Shown piece by piece: positions 1 to 9,242 of a stretch of 64,000 nt of DNA. Numbering within the stretch: position 1 is the stretch's first letter; each line of letters opens with the position of its first letter. Under the pieces are notes generated by a model. The model did no database searches and was not told the DNA's origin. It saw nothing but the letters and a program-made list of their open reading frames with translations. The stretch lies in the NCBI RefSeq assembly GCF_016901995.1, contig NZ_JACJLE010000016.1, positions 1 to 64,000 on the forward strand. The letters run 5' to 3'. Both the position numbers and the translations under genes were made by a program. The DNA is from Bacteroides caecigallinarum. Its GTDB lineage: Bacteria > Bacteroidota > Bacteroidia > Bacteroidales > Bacteroidaceae.

Positions 1-22
1 ATATAAATTTAATCAAAGTAAC

Positions 23-685
23 ATGAAAACAAAACATTTATTAGGAATACTGATGTTATTCTCTTTTATTGTATCGTGTACAGAACAGCAATGTATAATT
101 CATGGTACAACAACTGATGTAGAAGATGGTGATTATATGTATATAACTGAATATCTTGACAATACATATCTTGATTCAGCTGTAGTTATGAATGGCAAAT
201 TTACATTCAAGTTACCGAAGGCTTCAGAAGAAGATTTTTTGCCTAAAGTTATAGTTCCTGCTGTGGGCAATGTACCAAGTGTAGCTATGGTTTTTACACA
301 AGATTCTGAAGTTTTATATATAAGAGATAGCCAAAACGGCATATTCGATATGTATGGTTCTCCATATAATGATTTGTTCCGTATAGAAAATTTTAAAACA
401 GATTCAATAAGTCATGTGTTGGGACATCTTGACAATCTCCGTTTGAAGAATTCTACTTTGACACAAGAACAGAAGGATTCAATAACATTAAAAATGAATG
501 AACTCATAAAAGAAGATTCTATTCTCAATATTCAAAGAATAGAACGTAATATTGATAATATTGTGGGGGCTTATTGCTTATACATAAGCAGACATTCAAT
601 AAACAAAGAAACATTTCAGAAACTTTTTGAAAGACTTCCCAAGAAGTTTTCATCATCAAAGCATTTTGATGACGTTAGGAAATAA
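23..685 (+). CDS. DUF4369-type lipoprotein without a thioredoxin domain
   Basis: A 220-residue predicted lipoprotein. The N-terminal hydrophobic stretch ends at a Cys around residue 19 (IVSC), which fits signal peptidase II cleavage and membrane anchoring. The rest resembles the N-terminal DUF4369 half of TlpA-like proteins: compare DGDYMYITEYLDN here with DGDYVYMRYYDGR in the full-length paralogue at 22829-23929. Here the protein stops just after the helical linker (RLPKKFSSSKHF), exactly where the paralogue continues into its WCGPC thioredoxin domain. It is either a natural domain-only protein or a truncated copy. No redox motif is present, so thiol-disulfide activity is not expected. The S41-type protease gene follows 19 bases downstream and may be co-transcribed. 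Confidence 0.8.
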   Translation: MKTKHLLGILMLFSFIVSCTEQQCIIHGTTTDVEDGDYMYITEYLDNTYLDSAVVMNGKFTFKLPKASEEDFLPKVIVPAVGNVPSVAMVFTQDSEVLYIRDSQNGIFDMYGSPYNDLFRIENFKTDSISHVLGHLDNLRLKNSTLTQEQKDSITLKMNELIKEDSILNIQRIERNIDNIVGAYCLYISRHSINKETFQKLFERLPKKFSSSKHFDDVRK

Positions 686-704
686 CTTGTCTTAATAGTT
701 GATT

Positions 705-1970
705 ATGAGAATACTTTTAATTATTCCTATACTTATAACTTTTATCTGCAAATCTTCTTTCGGACAACAATTAAGTCCTGCTCAGCAAATGGCCGATTTT
801 GACACTTTATGCGCAAAATTGGAATGTGTGCATCCGGATCTTTATCTCTATCAATCAAGGGAAGAGTATGAAAGAAATAAAGCTAAGATGAAGGCATCCC
901 TGACTGATTCTATCAGTATATCCGACTTTTATCTGAAAATAGCTCCTTTTATGGCTAATATCAAAGATGGCCATAGCATGCTGCTGCCGCCTATTACAGA
1001 CGACCTTATTTCTCATGCAAAGAAGGATGGCAGAACAATTCCATTGAGAATTAAAGCAGCTGGAGATATATTTATTGTAGATTATCCGGTGATTGATAAT
1101 TCCGGAATTAGCGAAGGTGATACGATTCTCAGTATAAATGGTATCAAGTCAAAAGATATACTTGAACTGATGTATGGCTTGTGGGGCTCGGAGAAGGATA
1201 ATGGTATTAAGGAAGGCAGTGTAAACGCCTATTTTTCTCCGTTGTTATGGTACATGTACAGGTGGAGCGAGTTGTATGTGTTTACTATAAAACATGGTGA
1301 TAAAATAGAAAAGATAAGTTTGGAAGGAGTACCTCAAAGTGTTGCTTTGAAGGCCATCAAGGAAAGACAATCTAAAAATAAGCATGAAAGTTTCAGTTGT
1401 AATTTTTCTTCTGATAATACAAAGGCAATCCTTACCATTCGCAATGTGTTCCAAGAAACGGAACTAAAGACTTTTTGTGATTCTGTTTTTAAAGAAATAA
1501 ATCACAGGAAAATACAGGAAATAGTAATAGATATGCGAAATAATACAGGCGGTTCTAGTCAGTGTGTGGAAAGGCTGATTTCATATTTCCCACATCCGGA
1601 CTATTCACTATATTCTAAGAGCCAATTGAAGGTCAGTGCATATTCCAAAGCCTATAATAAAGAAAGGCATCCGGAAATATATAATCAAATCTGCAATTTG
1701 TCGGACGGAGAACTTTTTGTAATAGAATATACACCTGTTAAAGATAATTTGGAAGAAGCAAATCTATATCATGGAAAGATAACTGTTCTTGTAAACAACA
1801 AAACATATTCTGGTGCTTCAACTTTTGCTCATACAGTGAAAAATTTAGGCATTGCGAGTGTGGAAGGAGAAACGGGCTGTCCTGATGTATATTTTGGTAA
1901 TTTTCTACATTTTACATTGCCCAATTCCAAGATAGATTATTATATCACATTTTCGAAGTTTTATGAATAA
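705..1970 (+). CDS. S41-family (C-terminal processing type) peptidase, secreted
   Basis: A 421-residue exported protein. Residues 1-20 form a signal peptide ending near SSFGQQ. The middle has a PDZ-like stretch (GISEGDTILSINGI), and the C-terminal half has the S41 core: DMRNNTGGSS, then KTYSGASTFAH, whose Ser-Gly-Ala-Ser holds the probable nucleophile. I chose ATG at 705; an in-frame TTG at 699 is less likely. The tail ends at ITFSKFYE, which is short for this family, so the extreme C-terminus may be trimmed. The neighbour upstream is a lipoprotein on the same strand. The substrate is unknown; similar Bacteroides proteins are annotated only as S41 peptidases. Confidence 0.8.
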   Translation: MRILLIIPILITFICKSSFGQQLSPAQQMADFDTLCAKLECVHPDLYLYQSREEYERNKAKMKASLTDSISISDFYLKIAPFMANIKDGHSMLLPPITDDLISHAKKDGRTIPLRIKAAGDIFIVDYPVIDNSGISEGDTILSINGIKSKDILELMYGLWGSEKDNGIKEGSVNAYFSPLLWYMYRWSELYVFTIKHGDKIEKISLEGVPQSVALKAIKERQSKNKHESFSCNFSSDNTKAILTIRNVFQETELKTFCDSVFKEINHRKIQEIVIDMRNNTGGSSQCVERLISYFPHPDYSLYSKSQLKVSAYSKAYNKERHPEIYNQICNLSDGELFVIEYTPVKDNLEEANLYHGKITVLVNNKTYSGASTFAHTVKNLGIASVEGETGCPDVYFGNFLHFTLPNSKIDYYITFSKFYE

Positions 1971-2152
1971 CAAATAGTTTGCGATTAGTAAAATAATAAA
2001 ATCGGAATATAATTATGTGCTAAAGTTTTTTTTTACTGTGTAATAGGAATTAATTAAGTAGATTAATCGGAGTTAATAGATGTATAGTAACTGTTATTAT
2101 TTCGTATGGCATTGCTCATTAAATAACATGTAAAAATCTGTTTTTTCATTTA

Positions 2153-2183
2153 TTGTCGTTTCGGCGGAAAAATATTATCTTTG
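2153..2183 (+). promoter_or_regulatory. Bacteroidetes-type promoter for the radical SAM gene
   Basis: TTG at 2153-2155 and TATCTTTG at 2176-2183 are 20 bases apart, matching the TTG/TAnnTTTG consensus. Transcription would begin near 2190. This rules out the in-frame TTG at 2181 as a start codon and supports ATG at 2202. Confidence 0.7.
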
Positions 2184-2201
2184 CATTGTATTTTTAGTCA
2201 G

Positions 2202-3131
2202 ATGGATAATAAGATAAGATATAATGATTTCGGGTGTTTTCTGGCAAAACACTTCCCGTATAAGGTTCAGAAAATCTCAGTCAATGCAGGCTTTACATGT
2301 CCTAACCGTGACGGTAGCAAGGGATTTGGAGGGTGTACTTACTGCAATAACCAGACTTTCAACCCAGACTATTGCCGGACTGAGAAGTCTGTGAGACAGC
2401 AACTTGAAGAGGGAAAGGAGTTTTTCTCAAGAAAGTATCCCGAAATGAAATATCTTGCTTATTTCCAGGCTTATACCAATACATACGCTGAGTTGGAAAA
2501 ACTAAAGGCGATGTATGAGGAAGCACTTTCTGTAGATGGAGTAGTGGGACTGGTTATTGGTACACGTCCGGACTGTATGCCGGATTCTCTATTGGATTAT
2601 CTGGAAGAGATAAACGGCAGGACTTTCCTTTTGGTTGAGTATGGCATAGAAAGCACTAATGATGTCACGCTGAAACGCATAAATCGCGGACATGATTTTG
2701 CATGTACTGCTGATGCTGTTAGGCGTACCGTTTCAAGAGGTATAATGACAGGAGGACATGTTATATTGGGACTCCCCGGTGAGGACAAAGACATGATTAT
2801 ATGTCAGGCTGAAGATATATCATTGTTGCCGCTCACTACGCTGAAGATGCATCAGCTGCAGCTGATAAAGGGAACAAGAATGGCGCACGAGTATGATGAA
2901 TGCCCTGAAGACTTTCATCTATATACTGCCGACGAGTATATCGATCTTGTTTTGGATTATATTGAGCATTTGCGTCCCGACCTTGTATTGGAAAGGTTTA
3001 TATCACAGTCGCCGCGCGATTTGCTTATTGCTCCTGACTGGGGACTGAAGAATCATGAATTCACAGCGAAGCTGAAGAAGAGGATGATTGAAAGAGATTC
3101 GTATCAAGGGAAAAAATTAGTCAACATATAA
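2202..3131 (+). CDS. Radical SAM protein, TIGR01212/YhcC family
   Basis: A 309-residue radical SAM enzyme of the YhcC/TIGR01212 family. The cluster-binding cysteines lie in TCPNRDGSKGFGGCTYCNN (about residues 32-50). This long C-x-x-x-..-C-x-x-C spacing is typical of the family, rather than the CxxxCxxC of classic radical SAM proteins. VEYGIESTND and GGHVILGLPGED are conserved core strands. The family's reaction is not firmly established, so no specific substrate is claimed. The start is ATG at 2202, set by the promoter just upstream. The flavodiiron gene follows after 20 bases on the same strand and may share the transcript. Confidence 0.85.
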   Translation: MDNKIRYNDFGCFLAKHFPYKVQKISVNAGFTCPNRDGSKGFGGCTYCNNQTFNPDYCRTEKSVRQQLEEGKEFFSRKYPEMKYLAYFQAYTNTYAELEKLKAMYEEALSVDGVVGLVIGTRPDCMPDSLLDYLEEINGRTFLLVEYGIESTNDVTLKRINRGHDFACTADAVRRTVSRGIMTGGHVILGLPGEDKDMIICQAEDISLLPLTTLKMHQLQLIKGTRMAHEYDECPEDFHLYTADEYIDLVLDYIEHLRPDLVLERFISQSPRDLLIAPDWGLKNHEFTAKLKKRMIERDSYQGKKLVNI

Positions 3132-3151
3132 ATAACAAATTCATAATAAAA

Positions 3152-4342
3152 ATGGAAATTAAAGGTAAAGTACATTACGTAGGTGTGAACGACCGCACCA
3201 AAGCATTGTTCGAAAATCTTTGGCCGTTGCCATACGGCGTGTCATACAACTCTTATCTGATAGCAGATGATGAGATGGTGGCATTGGTGGATACAGTTGA
3301 TGTTGCATTCTTCGAAGTATATCTGAAGAAAATCCGCAGCATTATCGGCGACCGTAAAATCAATTATCTTATTATAAACCACATGGAACCTGACCACTCA
3401 GGCTCTATCGCTCTTATCAAACAGTATTATCCTGAAATCGTTCTTGTAGGAAACAAGAAGACTTTCGAAATGGTGGAAGGATATTATGGTGTGACTGGCG
3501 ACCGCTATGTAGTAAATGACGGCGATTTCCTGAAACTTGGTTATCACAACCTCCGTTTCTATCTGGTTCCTATGGTTCACTGGCCTGAAACAATGGTTAC
3601 ATACGATGAAACAGACGGAATCCTGTTTGCGGGTGATGCTTTCGGATGTTTCGGAGCTTTGAACGGTGGATGCATCGACAAGAATATCAATACAGATATT
3701 TATTGGAATGAAATGCGCCGTTACTATGCTAATATCGTTGGTAAGTTCGGAAATCCTGTACAGAAGGCTTTGCAGAAACTTGGCGGACTGAAAATCAACA
3801 CTATCTGTTCTACTCACGGACCTGTTTGGGAAGAAAAGATTCCTCAGGTTATCGATATGTACGACAAGATGAGCCGTTACGAAGCTGAAGAAGGTGTTGT
3901 GATAGCATACGGAACTATGTACGGCAATACAGAGGAACTGGCTGAGGCAATTGCTGAAGAACTGAGCCGTCAGGGTATCAAGAATATCATCATGCACAAT
4001 GTTTCTCACACTCATCATTCATATATCTTGGCTGATGTGTTCAAGTACAAAGGTCTTATTGTGGGATGTACTACATACAACATGAACCTTTATCCTGAAA
4101 TGGAATCACTGTTGAGCAAGATTGCTGCCCGCGAAGTGAAGAACCGTGTGATGGGTTACTTCGGCTCATATACTTGGGCTAGTGCAGCAGTGAAGAAGAT
4201 TGGCGAATACACTGAAAAGCTGAAGTTCGAGGTTGTAGGCAACCCTGTAGAAATGAAGCAGGCTATGAAGCAAGACAACTATGCTCAGGCAAAAGAACTT
4301 GCTAAGGCTATGGCTGACCGTCTGAAAGCTGACAGAAAGTAA
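3152..4342 (+). CDS. Flavodiiron protein (A-type), O2/NO reductase
   Basis: A 396-residue flavodiiron protein. The N-terminal metallo-beta-lactamase-like domain carries HMEPDHS (about residues 77-83), and further His/Asp ligands lie in VHWPETM, FAGDAFGCFG and CSTHGPVW. These are the usual diiron ligands. The C-terminal flavodoxin-like domain starts with the FMN loop GTMYGNTEEL (about residue 255). The family reduces O2 to water or NO to N2O in anaerobes, taking electrons from rubredoxin or a flavoprotein. Length matches A-type members, with no fused rubredoxin. In this host it probably protects against oxygen exposure. It is followed by a strong terminator. Confidence 0.93.
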   Translation: MEIKGKVHYVGVNDRTKALFENLWPLPYGVSYNSYLIADDEMVALVDTVDVAFFEVYLKKIRSIIGDRKINYLIINHMEPDHSGSIALIKQYYPEIVLVGNKKTFEMVEGYYGVTGDRYVVNDGDFLKLGYHNLRFYLVPMVHWPETMVTYDETDGILFAGDAFGCFGALNGGCIDKNINTDIYWNEMRRYYANIVGKFGNPVQKALQKLGGLKINTICSTHGPVWEEKIPQVIDMYDKMSRYEAEEGVVIAYGTMYGNTEELAEAIAEELSRQGIKNIIMHNVSHTHHSYILADVFKYKGLIVGCTTYNMNLYPEMESLLSKIAAREVKNRVMGYFGSYTWASAAVKKIGEYTEKLKFEVVGNPVEMKQAMKQDNYAQAKELAKAMADRLKADRK

Positions 4343-4368
4343 TCTTTATTTAAAACATATATATGAGT

Positions 4369-4408
4369 CCGCTTAAAAGCCTTTCATCAGGTTTTTAAGC
4401 GGGTTTTT
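4369..4408 (+). terminator. Rho-independent terminator after the flavodiiron gene
   Basis: A 10-bp perfect stem, CCGCTTAAAA (4369-4378) with TTTTAAGCGG (4393-4402), followed by GTTTTTATTTT. Confidence 0.85.
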
Positions 4409-4440
4409 ATTTTTAACGAATGTAATCTGATAACAGATTT

Positions 4441-5253
4441 ATGCAAGGAAATTCAAAAATTACAATGCTTGGTACAGGTAATGCTGCCGTAACTAAGTGT
4501 TATAACACCTGCTTCGCAATTCACAATGGAAATGACCTGTTGCTGGTTGACGGAGGTGGAGGAAACGGTATCCTCGTACAGCTTGAGAAGGCAGGTATCG
4601 AGATTAACGATATACATGATATTTTTATAACTCATGCTCATACAGACCATATCTTGGGCATAATATGGATAGTCAGAACCATTGCACAGAGAATGCAGCA
4701 GGGAAAATATAACGGTGAGCTTAATGTATATTCTCATGACAAGGCGATACTTGTTCTTGACTGGATATGCAGAAACACTCTGCCAAAGAAGATTGTTGCC
4801 AGAATAGGGAATGGCATAAACTTCAATGTACTGTCGGAAAATGATAAGTTCAGTGCTGCCGGAATGGAAATTCAGTGTTTTGATATATATTCCACAAAAG
4901 AGAAGCAGTTCGGCTTTAAGGCTGTAACTTCTGACAATAAAACTATTGTCTGTCTGGGCGACGAGCCTTACAATGAGAATAATAAAGAGTATGTGAAGAA
5001 TGCCGACTGGCTCATGTGTGAGGCCTTTTGTCTTTATGAGGACAGAGATGTATTCAAACCATATGAGAAACATCACAGTACAGCTCTTGATGCAGGAGTA
5101 CAGGCTGAGGAACTTGGTGTGAAAAACCTGTTGTTGTACCACACAGAGGATAAGACTCTTCCGAGCCGTAAAGAAAAATATACTGCTGAGGCTAAAAAGA
5201 ATTTCAATGGTAATGTGTATGTTCCGGACGATCTGGAAGTGCTGGATTTATAA
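4441..5253 (+). CDS. MBL-fold metallo-hydrolase, RNase Z-like
   Basis: A 270-residue cytoplasmic MBL-fold protein. Metal ligands are visible in THAHTDH (about residues 64-70), in VCLGDEPYN and in KHHSTA near the C-terminal third; LLLYHTEDKT gives a further His. The N-terminal MLGTGNAAVTKCYNT resembles RNase Z/PhnP-type members, but the length and missing flexible arm make true tRNase Z doubtful. The substrate is unassigned. It is flanked by a terminator on each side, so it is probably monocistronic. Confidence 0.8.
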   Translation: MQGNSKITMLGTGNAAVTKCYNTCFAIHNGNDLLLVDGGGGNGILVQLEKAGIEINDIHDIFITHAHTDHILGIIWIVRTIAQRMQQGKYNGELNVYSHDKAILVLDWICRNTLPKKIVARIGNGINFNVLSENDKFSAAGMEIQCFDIYSTKEKQFGFKAVTSDNKTIVCLGDEPYNENNKEYVKNADWLMCEAFCLYEDRDVFKPYEKHHSTALDAGVQAEELGVKNLLLYHTEDKTLPSRKEKYTAEAKKNFNGNVYVPDDLEVLDL

Positions 5254-5274
5254 TACGACTATTGTATAACAATA

Positions 5275-5312
5275 CAGGCTGTTACGTGATCTTGAATACA
5301 TGTAACAGCCTG
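5275..5312. terminator. Hairpin between convergent genes
   Basis: An 11-bp perfect inverted repeat, CAGGCTGTTAC (5275-5285) and GTAACAGCCTG (5302-5312), lies between the convergent MBL gene and tyrA. T-tracts are weak on both sides, so it may end transcription in either direction. Confidence 0.6.
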
Positions 5313-5320
5313 TGAATTTA

Positions 5321-6094
5321 TTATTTTATATTGTTTCGAATCTTGCTAAGATAGGCATGCATGCCGTCGGCATCCTTACGGCTTATTATGTCAAGAAGCT
5401 CGTTCAGTTCGGTACGTATTCCTTCCACCTGTTTCGGAGTACGTGGGTTGAACAGTATTTCCTGAAGCAGATAATCGTCTTCGTTAAGTACTCCCTTTGC
5501 TATTGCCATGTGGCGTTTGAATGTTGTACCGGGCGCGTCCTGATGTTTCATCACTGCGGCAAACACGAATGTAGAAACGAACGGTATTGACAATGAATAT
5601 GCTACAGTATCGTCATGCTCATCGAATGTATATTCGAAAATGTTGAGTCCAAGTCTTTGGTAAAGATCCTTGAAGAACACTTTGCCCAGACAGTCGCCTT
5701 CCTTTATTATTATGGCATTCTCTGTACTCAGCTGGTCAAGGTTGGCAAATGTAGGACCGAACATAGGGTGGGTTGATACATATCTGAAACCGCTGTTGTC
5801 GTAGAATTTCTGAAGACCGGTCTTTACTGATGCAATGTCGCTTATGATACAGTCCTTCGGAATTACCGGCAGTACCTGGCGGAATGCGTCGAGCGTGTAT
5901 TTCACTGTAGCTGCATTTATTACAAGTTCAGGACGGAACTCCTTAATCTCATCCAGTGAAGTAAAACGCAGACAGTTGTACATGAAGCGCAGGTTCTGAG
6001 GTTTTATGTCGTAAACTGCCACTTCGTGGTCGAAACTTAATACATCGGTAAAGAAGGAGCCCATTTTTCCGGCTCCCAATATTAATATACGCAT
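5321..6094 (-). CDS. tyrA: Prephenate dehydrogenase
   Basis: A 257-residue protein with an N-terminal NAD(P)-binding loop (ILGAGKMGSFF) and the conserved THPMFGPTFA segment (about residues 106-115), where His is the expected catalytic residue. The C-terminal all-helical dimerisation domain follows. It converts prephenate to 4-hydroxyphenylpyruvate in tyrosine synthesis. There is no fused chorismate mutase; that activity sits on the adjacent gene instead. It is the last gene of the pheA-aminotransferase-DAHPS/CM-tyrA operon, 25 bases after its neighbour. It therefore falls under the Phe/Tyr attenuator found upstream of pheA. Confidence 0.9.
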   Translation of the reverse strand: MRILILGAGKMGSFFTDVLSFDHEVAVYDIKPQNLRFMYNCLRFTSLDEIKEFRPELVINAATVKYTLDAFRQVLPVIPKDCIISDIASVKTGLQKFYDNSGFRYVSTHPMFGPTFANLDQLSTENAIIIKEGDCLGKVFFKDLYQRLGLNIFEYTFDEHDDTVAYSLSIPFVSTFVFAAVMKHQDAPGTTFKRHMAIAKGVLNEDDYLLQEILFNPRTPKQVEGIRTELNELLDIISRKDADGMHAYLSKIRNNIK

Positions 6095-6119
6095 CGTCTT
6101 GATAATTTTCTTGTTCTTT

Positions 6120-7187
6120 TTACTTGTTTATTATTTCCATCTGCTGACGTACGCTTTCTTCGTGTATGGCTTCGAATACATGTTTCACAAATTCAGAATC
6201 CATACCGCACAGTGTTCCTTGTGCTCCGCGCTTGTCAAGAATTTCATTGTAACGTCCTGTCTGGAGAATAGTCATATTGTGCTCTTTCTTGAATGTTCCG
6301 ATTTCGCGGCACACACGCATACGTTTTGCCATAATCTCCATCAGCTCGTTGTCGCATTCGTCAATCTGACGTCTCAGCTCGCTGAGGCTTTCTGTTGACT
6401 GGTGTTCCTTACGGATAACCAACAGGTTGAGAATATAGTTAAGAATATCCGGTGTCACCTGCTGAGAAGCGTCGCTCCATGCACAGTCAGGGTTACAGTG
6501 TGATTCCACTATCAGTCCGTCGAAACCGAGGTCCATGGCCTGCTGGCAGAGTGATGCGATGAGCTCACGTTTGCCGCCGATATGGCTTGGGTCGCACAGG
6601 ATAGGTAGGTTAGGAATACGTCTTCTCAGTTCGATAGGAATATGCCATTGCGGAAGATTACGGTAGATTTTTTTGTCGTATGATGAGAAACCGCGGTGGA
6701 TTGCTCCAAGGCGTTTAATTCCTGCATTGTTTATTCTTTCCATTGCTCCGATCCATAACTCCAGATCTGGGTTTACAGGGTTCTTTACATATACAGGTAT
6801 GTCAACTCCCTTCAAGGCATCTGCTATTTCCTGCACTGCAAACGGATTGGCTGTAGTGCGTGCACCTATCCACAATATATCTATACCGGCTTTAAGACAT
6901 TCGTAAACGTGTTTTGCTGTTGCAACTTCTGTGGAAACGTACATTCCGGTTTCTTTCTTAACTTCTTTCAGCCATGCCAGACCGTCAACTCCTACACCTT
7001 CGAAGCCTCCCGGTTTTGTACGTGGTTTCCATATACCTGCGCGGAAGATTTTTGTTCCGTTGTCGGCCAACTGTTTTGCTGTTGTCATTACTTGTTCTTC
7101 TGTTTCTGCGCTGCAAGGTCCTGCTATGATCAATGGACGTTCTTCTGATACGCCTTCCAGTCTGATAGGTTCTAATTCGAGTGCCAT
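6120..7187 (-). CDS. DAHP synthase fused to type II chorismate mutase
   Basis: A 355-residue fusion. Residues 1 to about 262 are a 3-deoxy-7-phosphoheptulonate synthase (AGPCSAE, GIWKPRTKPG, GARTTANPF, CDPSHIGGKR, VESHCNPD). Residues about 270-355 are an AroQ-type chorismate mutase (LRRQIDECDNELMEIMAKRM, then IGTFKKEHN). It catalyses the first shikimate-pathway step and conversion of chorismate to prephenate. The mutase domain at the C-terminus is the known arrangement in Bacteroidetes, where it commonly also gives prephenate feedback on DAHPS. It is third in the operon, so one transcript carries the pathway entry and both prephenate branches. Confidence 0.93.
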   Translation of the reverse strand: MALELEPIRLEGVSEERPLIIAGPCSAETEEQVMTTAKQLADNGTKIFRAGIWKPRTKPGGFEGVGVDGLAWLKEVKKETGMYVSTEVATAKHVYECLKAGIDILWIGARTTANPFAVQEIADALKGVDIPVYVKNPVNPDLELWIGAMERINNAGIKRLGAIHRGFSSYDKKIYRNLPQWHIPIELRRRIPNLPILCDPSHIGGKRELIASLCQQAMDLGFDGLIVESHCNPDCAWSDASQQVTPDILNYILNLLVIRKEHQSTESLSELRRQIDECDNELMEIMAKRMRVCREIGTFKKEHNMTILQTGRYNEILDKRGAQGTLCGMDSEFVKHVFEAIHEESVRQQMEIINK

Positions 7188-7223
7188 AGTTGTAATCTTT
7201 TAGTAGTTATTTGTATTTTCTTT

Positions 7224-8408
7224 TTATTTCATATTCTTTATTCTCTCAAGTGCTTCTGCCAGTTTTTCTTCTTTGGCACAAAGCGAAATACGTATATATC
7301 TCTTTCCGTTGCTTCCGAAGATAAATCCCGGAGTGATGAAAACTCTTGCCTGGTGTAGGACTTTTTCTGTCAGTTCCTCTACATCATTGTATGATTCAGG
7401 TATCTTGCCCCAGAGGAACATTCCCACCTGATTCTTGTCGAATGTGCATCCCAATACGTTCATTATTTCTTCGGCAAGCTTTCGGCGACGGCTGTAAACA
7501 TTGAAGTTGGCTTCTTCGTGCCATTCTGCGCTGTTGTTGTATGCCTGTGCAGCTGCCAGCTGTAATGGACGGAATGTGCCGGAATCGATGTTACTCTTTA
7601 TTTTCAGTATCCACTGTACGAAAGTGGCGTTTGTTGCCAGCATTCCCACACGCCAGCCCGGCATGTTGTGGCTCTTACTCATGGAGTTGAATTCTATACA
7701 GCATTCTTTTGCTCCGGGAACATTGAGTATGCTTATCGGCTTTTTGTTCAGGATGAAGCTGTATGGATTGTCGTTCACTACTACGATGTTGTGACGGCGT
7801 GCGAAATCAACAATTTTTTCGTACAGTTCCATTGTGGCATTGGCTCCTGTCGGCATATTGGGGTAGTTGGTCCACATGATTTTCACTCCTGTGAGATCCA
7901 TCTTTTCCAATTCGTCGAAATCAGGCTGCCAGTTGTTGTCCTCACGAAGGTTATAGTTGATTATTTCACTTCCAAGAATCTTGTTCAGCGATGTATAGGT
8001 AGGGTAGCCAGGGTTTGGAACAAGAACCTTATCGCCAGGATTTACCAAAGCCAGTGTCACGTGCAGGATACCTTCTTTTGAGCCGATAAGAGGCTGTATC
8101 TCTGTGGCTGGGTCAAGATCTACATTGTACCATCTTTTATACCAGTCGGCCATGGCTTTCCTCAGTTCAGGTATTCCCACTGTAGGCTGGTAGCCGTGAG
8201 CGTCAGGTCTCTTGGCATTTTCGCAAAGAACATTGATTGTTTCTTCTGAAGGTGGCATGTCAGGACTACCTATTCCGAGGCTTATCACGTTTTTACCTTC
8301 GGCATTCATCTTTGCCACTTCCTTCAGCTTTCTGCTGAAATAGTATTCGCTGACATTTGCCAGTCTGTCGGCCGGCTGTATGTTATATTGTTGATTCTCC
8401 TTCTGCAT
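7224..8408 (-). CDS. PLP-dependent aminotransferase, probably aromatic
   Basis: A 394-residue fold-type I aminotransferase (class I/II). The PLP lysine is in NSMSKSHNMPGWRVG (about residue 237); GIGSPDMPP, NYPNMPTGA and the C-terminal RISLC arginine region are also visible. Its place between pheA and DAHPS/chorismate mutase suggests it transaminates phenylpyruvate and 4-hydroxyphenylpyruvate, or the matching 2-oxoglutarate/glutamate step. The start overlaps the end of pheA by 26 bases, which points to translational coupling. Substrate specificity is inferred from context only. Confidence 0.85.
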   Translation of the reverse strand: MQKENQQYNIQPADRLANVSEYYFSRKLKEVAKMNAEGKNVISLGIGSPDMPPSEETINVLCENAKRPDAHGYQPTVGIPELRKAMADWYKRWYNVDLDPATEIQPLIGSKEGILHVTLALVNPGDKVLVPNPGYPTYTSLNKILGSEIINYNLREDNNWQPDFDELEKMDLTGVKIMWTNYPNMPTGANATMELYEKIVDFARRHNIVVVNDNPYSFILNKKPISILNVPGAKECCIEFNSMSKSHNMPGWRVGMLATNATFVQWILKIKSNIDSGTFRPLQLAAAQAYNNSAEWHEEANFNVYSRRRKLAEEIMNVLGCTFDKNQVGMFLWGKIPESYNDVEELTEKVLHQARVFITPGFIFGSNGKRYIRISLCAKEEKLAEALERIKNMK

Positions 8409-9225
8409 ATTCTCCTAAAATTTTAAGTGCTTTTGTAAGCGGTGTAACTGCATCTATAGACTGTTTGTATCTTAAATAATCATTGAACATTACGTCAACG
8501 TAGAACATGTATTCCCATTCGCGTCCGATAATCGGCAGTGACTGTATCTTTGTCAGGTTTATCTTATAGAATGAGAAGATTGACAAAACTTGCGAAAGGC
8601 TTCCTTCGCTGTGAGGAAGAGAGAATACTATGTTTGCCTTGTTTACCTTAGAGCGGTCTTTCAACTCATCTGCCAGCCATGGATTGCTGATGACCAGAAA
8701 TCTGGTGAAGTTATGTTTATTTGTTTCTATTCCTTCTTCCAGGATTTTCATGTCGTAAAGTCCGGCAGCATATTTGGAGCAGATGGCTGCATGTCCTCTC
8801 AGGTTGTTTTTTCTGATATTCTCGGCACTACCTGCTGTATCTTCCGTTTCTACTACCTTCAGTTCCGGATGATTGTGCAGGAAGTCGCGGCACTGTGCCA
8901 GGGCTACAGGGTGGGAGTTTACTTCTGTGAGGTCTTCCCAATTATCTTCCGGCAGACACATGATGCTGTGGCTTATTCTGAGTTTGTGTTCTCCTATGAT
9001 AGTGGCGCCGCTTTCACGAAGTAATTCGTAGTTGTGCAGCAGGCTTCCGGCTATTGTATTCTCTATTGCAATCACACCTATCACGTCGCTGTCCTTTTTC
9101 ATCTGTGCAAAAACTTCTTCGAATGTATTACAACAAATAAGTTCTATCTCTTCATCCTTAAAATATTTATGGGCAGCTATATCGTGATACGAGCCCTTTA
9201 CTCCTTGAATTGCTATCTTTCTCAT
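8383..9225 (-). CDS. pheA: Prephenate dehydratase with ACT domain
   Basis: A 280-residue monofunctional prephenate dehydratase. The N-terminus starts GVKGSYHDIAA, and the catalytic Thr-Arg-Phe lies in NFTRFLVI (about residues 168-175). The ACT regulatory domain covers about residues 195-275. The usual ESRP phenylalanine-binding motif reads QSLPIIGREWEY here, so feedback by Phe may be altered. The reaction makes phenylpyruvate from prephenate. It is the first gene of the aromatic operon and lies just downstream of a leader peptide and attenuator-terminator, so both enzyme activity and transcription are probably amino-acid controlled. Confidence 0.92.
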   Translation of the reverse strand: MRKIAIQGVKGSYHDIAAHKYFKDEEIELICCNTFEEVFAQMKKDSDVIGVIAIENTIAGSLLHNYELLRESGATIIGEHKLRISHSIMCLPEDNWEDLTEVNSHPVALAQCRDFLHNHPELKVVETEDTAGSAENIRKNNLRGHAAICSKYAAGLYDMKILEEGIETNKHNFTRFLVISNPWLADELKDRSKVNKANIVFSLPHSEGSLSQVLSIFSFYKINLTKIQSLPIIGREWEYMFYVDVMFNDYLRYKQSIDAVTPLTKALKILGEYAEGESTI

Positions 9226-9242
9226 TTTCTTATTATACCATT

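Noticed and set aside
2181-2201. TTG start for the radical SAM gene
   Set aside because: The TTG lies inside the -7 promoter box, so it would not be in the mRNA.
3398-4018. 206-codon open frame antisense to the flavodiiron gene
   Set aside because: It lies wholly inside a well-conserved gene with a matching codon pattern on the plus strand; the antisense product shows no family features.
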